NCBI RefSeq assembly: GCF_001941445.1
Contig: NZ_CP009245.1
Location: 2,255,992-2,319,991 of the forward strand
DNA length: 64,000 nt
DNA from: Corynebacterium aquilae DSM 44791
GTDB taxonomy: Bacteria; Actinomycetota; Actinomycetes; Mycobacteriales; Mycobacteriaceae
Direction: 5' to 3'
The notes beneath the pieces were generated by a model, which saw only the letters and a list, made by a program, of their open reading frames with translations, searched no databases and was not told the DNA's origin. Both the position numbers and the translations under genes were made by a program. Below are positions 15,160-25,400 of the stretch, piece by piece. Numbering within the stretch: the first letter of the stretch is position 1; every line of letters starts with the position of its first letter.

Positions 15160-17805
15160 CTAGGCTTCTTCGGACACAATTGGGTGAACTGTGATTTGAA
15201 CTGTTCGCCAATTCTTTTGAAAATCAATCGCCGCCGTGTCCGCAAAACGTGTAGTTGTTGCGATAACTCCGTAGGTGCCGTCCATCACGTCAACTTTCCC
15301 TTCCTTAATGCCGATAACAGTTTGAAGGAATCCATCACGTGAATTGCTGTACTCAACACGGATTTCTGCCCACCCTGACCAAAGCTTCCCGTTGGAATAA
15401 TCTATGTGATCTTGGAAAATAAAATCGACACCTGTCATGCCTTTATAAGCCACGTCCACATAGCTCAAACCATAGTTAAACGGCATTTTCTTAACTGTTT
15501 TTCCGTCGGCCAAGGTAAGCAAGAACACTGTCTTTGGAGACATAAACCGCATATAAAGCAAACTCCGCCAGTTGTCCATCGCGATTTCCTTGGCCTGCTT
15601 GCCAACCTCCGCCGCCTTCTTGCCAACTTCCGCCGCCTTCTTGCCAACCCGCTCCGCGTCATTCGCAACCGCTTGAGCCTTGCCAGCAACCTCCGTAGCC
15701 GCGTCCGAAGCCCGCTTAGCGTCCGAAGCCGTCCGCGTAGCAACCTGCGCCACCTCCCCGGCCCACATACCAACCATTGCAGCCGAACCCGCCGCCGCCG
15801 CCGAAGCACGAACACCCGCCGCAAGCGCTTCATTAATCAACGTCTGCTGATCCAGAATCGTTGTGTGAAGCTCCGTGATTTCGCGAAGATTGTCCGCCGC
15901 GTCTTTCGCTGCTTCCGCCGCGCTACTAGCGTCCGTCGCAACCTGCGAAGCCGCCGAAGCTGCGCTACTCGCTTCCCGCGAAGCATTCGAAGCGGCTTCC
16001 GCCGCGTCCGAAGCCGCCGTGGTCGCCGCTTCAAGATTCGCGTTCACGGCTTCCTGTGCTTCTAACACTTCGCCGTGCTTCGCTAACACGTCCCGCTGCT
16101 GTTCCTGCGTAGTGGTCAACAGTTCCTGTGCTTCGGCAACCTTGCCAACAGCGTCCGCAAGTTTTTCGTCCGCCGTCCGCAAGTCCTCATTCACGGATTG
16201 CTGAATCGCTTGCGCTTCTAGCGCGGACTGTGCCGAACGTGTAGCCGCGTCCGCTGTTTCCTGTGCATAAAGCGCCGTGAGTGCAGCGTGCGAAGCGGCA
16301 CCCGCCACAACACGAAGGCCACCCGTCAAGGCTTCGTTCACCTCGCCCTGAATGCGAAGGGCTTCGTTCTGTGCCCTGTCTGCCGCCGCCGAAGCCTGCA
16401 ACGCTTCTTCGTGCATGGTGAGCACTTCGCCGTATTTACCGGCGACGATCTTTTCCTTCGCGTTCACGCTGCTAAGTGCTTTTCCGGCCTGTGCCGCCGC
16501 GGACTCCGCCGCGCTCACCTTCGCTTGCGCCGCCGTGTTCGCCTGTTCCGCACGATTGGCGAACGCTTCCGCATTCGTCACCAACCCGGACACGCGCCCG
16601 GCTTCCGTGCGGGCCTTTTCCCCGGCGGCTTCCGCGGCCTTCACATGCCCGGCGGCTTCCCGAAGCTTGCCGTCAATCGCGGCTGTTGCCTGCGAAGCCT
16701 TCGAAGCTTCCGACTTCGCAGTTTGCGCCGCCGCCTTCGCTTCCTCCACGGCACTACGCGAGGACGCGAGGGACACGCCGGCCTGTTCGCTTGCCTTGCG
16801 CGCTTCGTCCCGAAGTCCCGCCGCTGCTTTCCTAGCTGCTTCCGCTGCTTCCGCTTGACCACGCGCCGCCGATACCTGCAACGCGGCCTGATCCGCGAAG
16901 CCGGAAGCACGGCTCACATGTTCCTCAACACGGTTCGCTGCTTCGCGTGCTTCCGCTATGAAGCCGTCAACCGTGTTGAGTTTTTCCTGAACCTGGTCAA
17001 GCTTCGGGGCAACCGTATCTAGCTTTTCGCGGACTTCGCGGTTGATTGTGTCCGCACGGTCCGCGGCTTCAACTGCTAAGGCAATGTTGCTTTTCGCTTC
17101 CGCGACTTCGCCCGCCATGCGTTCCGCCTGTGCCTTCGCGAGCATAGCGTCCGTTGCGGCGAGCTCCGCAACTTCATGCGCCGCCGAAGCCGTGCGGGAA
17201 GCCGCCGAAGCCTTGACGGACGCGGACGCGGCAACACTACGTGTCTCCCGCCCTTCCGCTTGACGTTCGCGGCGTTCCTGCTCAATAGTGCGGAGTGTTT
17301 CGCGGTTGCGTTCCGCAAGGCCGCGACGGTTGCGAATCAACTGTCCGCCCGCGTGAATGTTCCACTCCACAACGCGGGAATCATCTGTAACCGCGTCAAT
17401 CCCCGTGATTGGGAGCTTGACGTATTTCCCGGCCCATAGTTGAACCTCCACCACGTCGCCTAGGTTGAAGTCGCGGTACGGTTCCAGCGGGCCTAACGCG
17501 GCGCGGTTGATACTCCGGTCAATGAGCACATCACCGGCGGTTCGCTCCGCAACGTTTTGGAGTTCGTCAACAACGGTGGAGCGACTGTTCGGAACGTCAA
17601 CTTCAACGTCCACGCGGACGAAGCGGCGAGAGAACCTTCCGGGAACGTCCGCGAGCTTCGCGACGAAGCCTAGCTCCGTGCCCTCCGGAGTTTCCGGGGC
17701 TTCGTGACCTTCCGGCCATGTAACCGCGTACCGGCCCCACGCATGGGAAGCAATACCGCGAACCACGGAAACATTGCCCGCCGGGGCTGTAAGTTTGAGC
17801 GCCAT
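15160..17805 (-). CDS. Minor tail protein / tail fibre with long Ala-rich coiled coil
   Basis: This 881-residue protein has three parts. An N-terminal beta domain of about 165 residues resembles siphovirus tail-tip attachment modules and starts MALKLTAPAG. A very long Ala/Glu/Lys-rich coiled coil follows (about residues 185-745), interrupted by short Gly/Pro-free shifts. A C-terminal domain of about 130 residues is probably beta and may be the receptor-contacting head. Base use in the coiled-coil part is repetitive, with many GAAGC-type codon pairs. The order after the tail-tip gene and the architecture support a trimeric fibre. The receptor cannot be inferred. Confidence 0.8.
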   Translation of the reverse strand: MALKLTAPAGNVSVVRGIASHAWGRYAVTWPEGHEAPETPEGTELGFVAKLADVPGRFSRRFVRVDVEVDVPNSRSTVVDELQNVAERTAGDVLIDRSINRAALGPLEPYRDFNLGDVVEVQLWAGKYVKLPITGIDAVTDDSRVVEWNIHAGGQLIRNRRGLAERNRETLRTIEQERRERQAEGRETRSVAASASVKASAASRTASAAHEVAELAATDAMLAKAQAERMAGEVAEAKSNIALAVEAADRADTINREVREKLDTVAPKLDQVQEKLNTVDGFIAEAREAANRVEEHVSRASGFADQAALQVSAARGQAEAAEAARKAAAGLRDEARKASEQAGVSLASSRSAVEEAKAAAQTAKSEASKASQATAAIDGKLREAAGHVKAAEAAGEKARTEAGRVSGLVTNAEAFANRAEQANTAAQAKVSAAESAAAQAGKALSSVNAKEKIVAGKYGEVLTMHEEALQASAAADRAQNEALRIQGEVNEALTGGLRVVAGAASHAALTALYAQETADAATRSAQSALEAQAIQQSVNEDLRTADEKLADAVGKVAEAQELLTTTQEQQRDVLAKHGEVLEAQEAVNANLEAATTAASDAAEAASNASREASSAASAASQVATDASSAAEAAKDAADNLREITELHTTILDQQTLINEALAAGVRASAAAAGSAAMVGMWAGEVAQVATRTASDAKRASDAATEVAGKAQAVANDAERVGKKAAEVGKKAAEVGKQAKEIAMDNWRSLLYMRFMSPKTVFLLTLADGKTVKKMPFNYGLSYVDVAYKGMTGVDFIFQDHIDYSNGKLWSGWAEIRVEYSNSRDGFLQTVIGIKEGKVDVMDGTYGVIATTTRFADTAAIDFQKNWRTVQITVHPIVSEEA

Positions 17806-17808
17806 GCG

Positions 17809-18687
17809 CTACACCTCCCGCGAGTAGTAAGCGTGAACCACTAGAACGGCGTGGTCAAAAGTTTTCGTGCCGCCGGCAACCGTAAGCGCCGGATCGCCGG
17901 GCAACCACAAGGAAACAGTCACAGTCACACCCGCATTCGCGGCGGGTTCCGCGATTGTCTCCCACAAGTTCGAATCGTCAACGCGGATAAACGTTTCCGG
18001 CCCTTCTTCCTGGGTGGGGGTCATGTCCACAACCATGTGTGGATTTTCCAGCCACCCAAAACGGCCATTCACCGCGTCCAACGAATCCTGAATAAGTTTG
18101 CGAATCACGCGTTGCGCCGGGCCGGTCATGGTGTAACCGTCCGCCGTGGTTGCAAGCTCAATAGCGGCCATGTCGAAGCGGACTCCGCCCCACTTTCCAG
18201 CCGCGTCCCCGTCGCGGGACTCAAGCGTATTCGCAAGCCAAGACACAGGAACGGACGCGGCGGGCCATGCGGCGAGGTAGTCCGCAAGGTCAAGCCCCTT
18301 CACCGTGATAGTTGTGGGGGCTTCTAGCCCCGTGTCCGCTTCGATCCGGTTAATGATGAACGCGTAGCGGGTGCGCGCCCGTTCAATCACCAACAGGCGC
18401 GCCGGAGCCTTCTCAATAGGGACGCGCCCTTCTTCGTCAAGGTTGCCGAAGGTGGAGCTAATCAACTCCATTACGCCCGCCGAAGTGGGTGCTATGCGAC
18501 CCCTAGCCGGGAACGTGGCTTCAAGGGTGCCGATACCGTGCCGTGTTTTCTCCGCCTTGACGGAGATAGGGGGCGGCAACTGGCATACCGGCGAACCGTC
18601 CTCATTGAGGATTCCCACGAACTGCCCGAAGCCCGCGGCGAAGATACGCACGCCGGTGCGGTAGCCCTTCCAATCCATGCTGTTCAC
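17809..18687 (-). CDS. Tail-tip protein, ReqiPepy6 Gp37-like family
   Basis: This 292-residue protein starts MNSMDWKGYR (a second Met three codons later is equally possible). Features such as LLVIERARTRYAFIINRIE and TVKGLDLADYLA match the Gp37-like minor tail family of actinophages, the tail-hub equivalent in these phages. It overlaps the distal tail gene by 4 bases. It probably connects tail tube and fibre. Confidence 0.8.
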   Translation of the reverse strand: MNSMDWKGYRTGVRIFAAGFGQFVGILNEDGSPVCQLPPPISVKAEKTRHGIGTLEATFPARGRIAPTSAGVMELISSTFGNLDEEGRVPIEKAPARLLVIERARTRYAFIINRIEADTGLEAPTTITVKGLDLADYLAAWPAASVPVSWLANTLESRDGDAAGKWGGVRFDMAAIELATTADGYTMTGPAQRVIRKLIQDSLDAVNGRFGWLENPHMVVDMTPTQEEGPETFIRVDDSNLWETIAEPAANAGVTVTVSLWLPGDPALTVAGGTKTFDHAVLVVHAYYSREV

Positions 18688-19427
18688 CTCCGCGGGTTTA
18701 GGTACGCAAGTCGATATTCAACAACCGCGTCCCCGCCAACTTCGATAGTTCCCGCCCCGCCCTTCGGAACGCCGAAAATGAGCGGGAGGGCGCGAACCTT
18801 ATCCCACGTGGCGTAGTCGGTTCCGCCACGTGCTGTCTTAACTACAAGCGACTCAAGCGGATCTAGAAACACCCGCCGTTTACTAGACACCTTCGGGAGT
18901 TCTGTTTTTAGAACAGTGTTCATTGCAACGGGGGACGCTTCCTTCCACAGGATCGAAGGGAATACCGGAGCGTCCCCCGTGTTCGTGATTGTGACCTTGC
19001 CGGTTCCTGTTTGAACCGGCCCAAGCCACAACCCACCGTCCGCGGCAACGGAGATAGTGAGTTCCCCGTCCGTGTCACTGTTGTCCGCCGGGAGTTCCGG
19101 ATATTCAGACAACCGGACAGGAAGCGACAAAACTTCACCCCCGCGTGTTGTGACCTCCAACTCCCCCGGCTTAGACGTACTCCACAAGGCGAGGAAGGCG
19201 CGGGCCTTATCCTCCGTGGGGTAGTAAAGCGTGAGGGAACCGGAGATAGGGGAAACTGTTTCGTCCCCCACCAACACGCCGGGAACGCCGGGAACTGTGA
19301 ACGTCGAAAACTCCGAAGAACCTACAAGCCCCTCCACGCCTTCCCGTTTAAGGAACACTTCATTTCCTTCGTCCGGGGTGAGGTCAACACGAACCCCTTT
19401 GGGGGACACGTAGACAATTTTCTTCAT
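18684..19427 (-). CDS. Distal tail protein (siphovirus tail component)
   Basis: This 247-residue protein begins MKKIVYVSPK. Position directly after the tape measure, size and beta-rich composition, with an early SGSLTLYYPTEDKARAFLALW segment, fit the distal tail (Dit-like) family that caps the tube and joins it to the tip. The start is preceded by GGAG-like sequence. It overlaps the next gene as ATGA. Confidence 0.8.
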   Translation of the reverse strand: MKKIVYVSPKGVRVDLTPDEGNEVFLKREGVEGLVGSSEFSTFTVPGVPGVLVGDETVSPISGSLTLYYPTEDKARAFLALWSTSKPGELEVTTRGGEVLSLPVRLSEYPELPADNSDTDGELTISVAADGGLWLGPVQTGTGKVTITNTGDAPVFPSILWKEASPVAMNTVLKTELPKVSSKRRVFLDPLESLVVKTARGGTDYATWDKVRALPLIFGVPKGGAGTIEVGGDAVVEYRLAYLNPRR

Positions 19428-19443
19428 CGTTTTCTCCGTTCAG

Positions 19444-22400
19444 TTACGCGCCGTAGCGCATAAGGTCAACCAATTCTCCGGTTGTGGGTTCGCCCTTTTC
19501 CAGGCGCTCCACGCGAACCGCGAGTCCGTCAACGTTGTTCAACGCATTAAGAATCACGTCCACATCTTCGCGTGTGTACGCCTTCTTGTTCGGCAACTCC
19601 ACAGTGAGGGTCACGTCCCGGCCCGTCGCGGAATCCGCGTAGCCCCGGGCGGCCTTCGCTTCGAACTCCGCAAGGGCCGCGTTAGCCGAACGCACTGCTT
19701 CGGAATTAGCGCGGAGCGCGTCCGCGGAATACCGTTCGGAACGCTCCCCCGCTTCAAGGGCCTTGATTGTGTCCTCAAGCGGGCGAAGGGCTTCGTCCTG
19801 CTCCGCCTGTGTGCGAAGCCGTTCAAGGCCCGTGATTGCTTCGTCCCGTTCGCGCTCAAGGTCAAGGATTTGATTTTGATAATCAAGCGTCGCCTTAGCG
19901 CGGGACGCGTCACCTAGCTTCGAAGCACGAATAAGCGCTTCGCCGGCGGCTTCGTTGCCCATTGCGAATTGCGCGGCGGCACGGTCGATCACATCTTCCA
20001 GTTCGCGGAACTCTTGCGGGGACAGATTCGGAGCGAACTCCGAAGTCATAATCTCCCGGATAGCGTCCTTGTTCTTTTGAATGAGATCGTCATACGCCTT
20101 GCGCTCCGCCGTCCACGTGTTGTTAGCGGCTCCGAAGAACATCTTGCCGTCGCCGTCCCAATCCAACAGGCGGCCTAGACCGTTGCGGATTGTGGAACCT
20201 AGCGCGTCCCGTTCGCCCTGAACCTTCGCGTTCTCCGCCATGAGCGAAGTCAAGCGTTCAATTGCGAGCGCTTCACGGGAATCCATGCCATTCGAAGTTG
20301 CTTCCAACCCGGCTAGGCGACGCTGCTCCGCCGTCAACTTGCGCTGTAGCGCGGCCGCGTCAATCACGGCGAGCCTATGGGCGTAAACCGCCTTAATTTG
20401 CTCACGAACCGCTTCGCGTTCCTGCTTCGCGGCAAGAAGCTTCGCGGCGTTGACTTCGTGCTCAAGCGCCATGATTTCCGGGGTAATCTCCGCGACTCCG
20501 CGAAGCCTATCGGCCATAGCGTTCCGTTCGGCCCACCTATAGCGGTCATAGGCTCCGGAAAGATCGTCGAAGTCCCGGCGTGCGGACTTCGCCACCTTTT
20601 CGCGTTCCGCGGCGAGGGCTTCTTCCGCCTGTGCCACAGTAAGCGCGCCCGCAAGCTGTGCGCGGGCAACGTCCAGGTGAGCGATACGGATATTCCGGGC
20701 CGCCGCTTCCTGTTCGCGAACAGCGTTCATCACGGAGTATCGAAGGTTCTCCACGGCGAAGAATTGCTTCTCCGTCGCAACCGCCAATTCCCGCATGATC
20801 GCCTTATTCGCGGCGAACGCTTCCATAACCGCGGAGCGTGCGCGAAGTGCGGCGTTGACGAAGTGGTTCGCCATATCCCAGATAAGGTTGATCGCCTTAA
20901 TGGCGAGGGCTACCTCCGCGTGCCCGGCGGCAACCGCGGCGGTTGCTACACCATCGCGAGCGGTCGCAAGGGCCTGTTCCGCGGCGGTCACCGCGTCCTT
21001 ATCGTCCTTCCCGCGAGCTTCGCTAAGCGCCTGTTCCGCCTTCGTGACCTCCTCCGCGGCCTTCCGCTGGTTTGCGTAGGCCGTGTTCACCCCGTCAACG
21101 CCGTCCATAATTCCGCCGAATGTGGAGTTCAGAACGGACAATCCGGGGAGTTCGGAGACAGTAGAAAGAAGGTCGCGGGGAGCGGTCGCGCCAACCCACT
21201 TGCCAACGTTGGTTGCGCCGAAGTCCGCGGCGGCGTTGACAATGCGATTCGCAAGTTCATCGTTGCCGATCAACTGTCCCAGGGCAGCATAACCGAAGTC
21301 GCCACCGTCGAAGGCGCGGCGAATCTCACCCATAGCGGCGGACACAGTTTGCGGGCCAATCCTGTCCGCGGCGGCGACAATTTGCCGGGCGAGTTCGTCA
21401 TTCCGGAGCAAGTCCGCAAGGGCTGCATAACCCATGTCCTTGCCTTCGAAGGCGCGAGTGATTTCCGTCCACGCGTCCCGGAAGTTGCGTTCGGAAACAC
21501 TGTAGACACGATTCACAATCCAATTCGCGAATTGCTCATCTCCCAACAGATTCCCTAGCGCGGCGTAACCGTAATCCCCGCCTTCGAAGGCGCGGCGAAC
21601 CTCGGCAATTGCCGCGTCAATATTTTCGCGGGAAAAGCCGTAGGCGCGGTTCACAACGTTCTTCGCTAGCTGATCGTCGCCAAGCACGTCCGCAAGCCGG
21701 GCGAAGCCGGAGTCCTTGCCGTCGAACGCGTCCCGAATCTCGCCTAGCGCAACTTCAATACCGCCGTTGCCCAAAACGTCCGCAATGGTCACTACGCGTT
21801 GAGCTAGGCGGGAATCGTCCAGCGCGTCCGAGAGTGCGGCGTAACCGAAGTCGCCACCCTTGAACGCAACCTTGACTTCTTCAAGGGCTGCTTCAAGGTT
21901 CTTCAAGGACAATCCGCCGGCGCGGTTCACAATGTGCTCCGCGAGCTTATCGTCCTCAAGGACGTTTGCGAGTGCGGCGTAACCGCCGTCCCGATCCTCA
22001 AGCGCCGTTTTAATCTCCACGATTGCCGCGGCAACGTCACCATTGCCGAAACTGTCCGCGAGGTTCACAACACGCCGGGCTAGTTCGCCGTCGTCCAAGA
22101 TTTGTTCAAGGCGGCCATAACCCCAATCCCCGCCGCGGTAAGCGACGGCAATTTCTTCAACGGCTTCGGCAATGCCGTTCGTGCCCAACACGTCCGCAAT
22201 ATCGACAACGCGGCGGGCAAGGTAGCTGTTATTGAGCACTTCTTCAAGTGCCCCATAGCCCCAATCGCCACCACGGAACGCAACAACAACTTCGTGAATC
22301 GCGTCGATAAGATCCGTGATTCGTCCCAGTTTGCGCCACTGTCCGCCCGTGAACACCGGCTCCGGTTCGCCGGACTGGTTCACGGCAATGCCGTTATGGG

Positions 22401-25400
22401 GAAGCCACCCGCCGGAATCGTAAAGCTTCGCAATACCGGCCTTTACAAGGTCAATGACACCGCCACGTGAATAGCCGTGCCCGTGCCCCCACATTGTTGT
22501 GAGGTCTGAACCGTACCGCCACTTGTAATAGCGAAGCGCGGCGTTCATGTTTGCCCACGGGTCGGTTCGGTCATTCGGGAGGGTGGGGTCACGGTGATCC
22601 GCGAACGTGCCCGGGATAATTTGCAGAAGGCCCATACCCGCGGACGGGCCGGTACCGTTAATGTCCACAATTTCTTGAGCACGGTTCGGAATGCCCGCGG
22701 ATTCGGATTGAATCTGCGCAATCATCGCATTGACCTGCGCGGGGTTATCCGCGTCGAATCCGTTGCGGCGCATGGCTGCAATCGCCATATCTCGCCAGGA
22801 TTCTGCGTTGCCGGATACACCGCCGGCGGGCTGGTACTTATCTGCTTGACCACCTAGGAAGGTAACAACAGCGTCCTTCATTTTGTCGAAGGCTGCACGG
22901 GGCAACCCTCCAATGAGTCCGCCGAAGTTCGGGATTTTCTCCCCAATCGGGTCCAGCAATCCGCCAACAGCTTCCGCGACGCGTTGACGAAGCGACACGA
23001 ACACGCCGCCAATGAATCCCTTCAACTGTTCAACCATTGTTGTGGGGTCGCCTAGCGGGGCCGCTGAAGCAATGTGCACGTGGTTGCGGTGCTCCATCAT
23101 AAGCGGATATTTGTACCACCCCATGCCGTCGCCTTCGTCGCGGCCGTGCTTGACGTTGTGCGGGAAGGGGTGGTGAATGAGTTCAAGAAGGCCCTTGCCG
23201 TAATTCTCAAACATGAATTGGGCGGCCTGCTTCATCTCCGGTGTTCCCGCGTCCCCGCCGTTAGAGAAGTCAACGGCAAGGCCGGCCCCGTGATAATCGT
23301 TCGCGCCCGGCCTGTAGGTGTCCGTGATTGTCATCATGGGGAAGTAACGGTTCACAACACCAACAATGGAGTCAACAACACCGCCGTTCGCGTATCCGCC
23401 TAGGTGCTTGCGAACGCCTTCAACTCCACCCATACGGGCGGCGGCGTTCACGCCGTCAACCCAATGCGAACCCAACACGCGAGTTGCTTCGGGGCGAATA
23501 ACCGCTTCGCCACCAGATAGGCCAATAGTCATACCCGTGCGCGGTTCCACGAACGTATAGGGATCGCGTCCGGGGGTGTAGCCGGGAAGCACGCCGCCCG
23601 TGTGGAAGCTTCCTAGCCACCCGGGGGTGTATGCCTGAACTTCGTCAAGCCCCACCCAACCGGCAACCTTATTCCACGCGGCAACAATGCCGTTATTGAA
23701 TACCTGGTCAATCACAAACTTGATTGGCTTCGCGGCGGCGGCGCGAACCTTATCCCACAAGGAGGTGATTCCGTCCACGGCTGTGCCGAACGCGGACTTC
23801 ACCACATCTAGCGCGATTGCGAGCGAGTCGAAAACGTTGGTTTTGATCCACTCGTAGCCGGAATGGAGTTGGTTTTTCAGCCAATCCCAGGTTCCGGAGA
23901 TTGCGGAGGTAACGGAGTCCCAGATAATCCGCCACCCTTCAACCTCCTTATTCCAGGCCCAAAGAACCGCGTCTCGGACGAAGTTGTATCCGGCTTCTAG
24001 TGCGGAGGTGAGTTTAGACCAAGTATCGGAGACAAAAGAAGTTGCTTTTTCGAAGATAATCCGCCAACCTTCAACTTCTTTGTTCCACGCCCATAGAACC
24101 GCGTCGCGGACAATGTTATAACCGGACTGTAAAGCGCCGGTGAGTTTGTCCCACGCGAACCCTAAAGCGGAAGTCACGGCTTCGAAAATGATCCGCAAGC
24201 CTTCAATTTCCGTTTTGAAGGCGAAAACTACACCATCACGGATTAGGCCCCACGCCGCGGCGAGTTTGTCCTTAAGCCATTCGAAGCCGCCGGCGATAGA
24301 GTCCTTCACGGCAACGAAGGTGTCCCGGACGTTGAGCATGAATCCCATAATTTCCGGGTGCGCGTCCGGAGTGAACCACGCGAAGAAACTGGATAGGTCA
24401 ACGCTAGTGATGGAATCCCACACTCCGGCGATTGCGGAGCCAATTCCCGCGAAGAAGTCCCCCACTCCGGAGAATGCTCCGGTGAAGGATTCCCACATCT
24501 TCCGGCCTGTTTCCGTCTTAGTGACGAAAACGGCGATAGCTCCAACAACCGCGCCAATTGCCAAAACAATCGCTCCCATAGGGTTCGCGAACATTGCGGT
24601 GTTCAACCCCATTTGGGCGGCTGTTTGCTGTAGGGTGCCCAACCTCCACGCCTTAAACAACGTGACCATTGTCTTAAGCTTGCCCGCAATGAACATGCCG
24701 GCCTGTGCCGTCTTAATCGCGGCGTAGGAAGCTGCAACACCTCCGGCGGCACCCGCAAGGACGGTAAGAAGGTCTTTATTCTCCGCGAGCTTCGCCCGGA
24801 CTGTTTCAAGGTGCTTCGGGAGTTCGCCAACGATAACGGCGAACTTGTCAATCCCCTGTGTGACTGTGGGGGCAAGCCATTCATAAAGCGCTTGTTGCGC
24901 GGCTGCAATAGCGTTGCCCATACGATCCATCGCGCCGTTGAGTCCGGCAAGACCGGCGGCGGCTGTTTCGCCCGCGGAACCCTGTTTGTCCATCGCTCCG
25001 CGAAGTTCATTGAACGCGTCCGCACCTCCGGCAGCGGCGGCTGTTGCGAACTTCAAGCCCTGTGCGCCGAAGGCTGTTTGTGCCGCGGCGGTGAACGCCT
25101 GTTCGCTCATGCGGCCTTGCGCGTCCTTAAGCTGTTCGGACACGTCCGCGAAGCCCTTGAACTTGCCTTGAGCGTCGAACGCTTCAACGCCTAGTTCTTT
25201 GAACGCCTTCGCCGCTGCGTCCGAAGGGTTCGCCATAGCCGTCATTGCGGCGGCAAGGGTTGTACCGGCTCCGGAACCCTTAAGACCGTTGTTGGCGAAG
25301 ATACCCAACATTGTGTTCGTGTCCTCAAGGGACACACCCAACGAAGCGGCCATAGGCGCGCCGTACTTAAGCGCTTCGCCTAGGTCTGTTACGTCCGTTG

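Noticed and set aside
15160..17805. Separate genes or frameshift in the Ala-rich fibre gene
   Set aside because: A single open frame covers all three domains with constant codon use.
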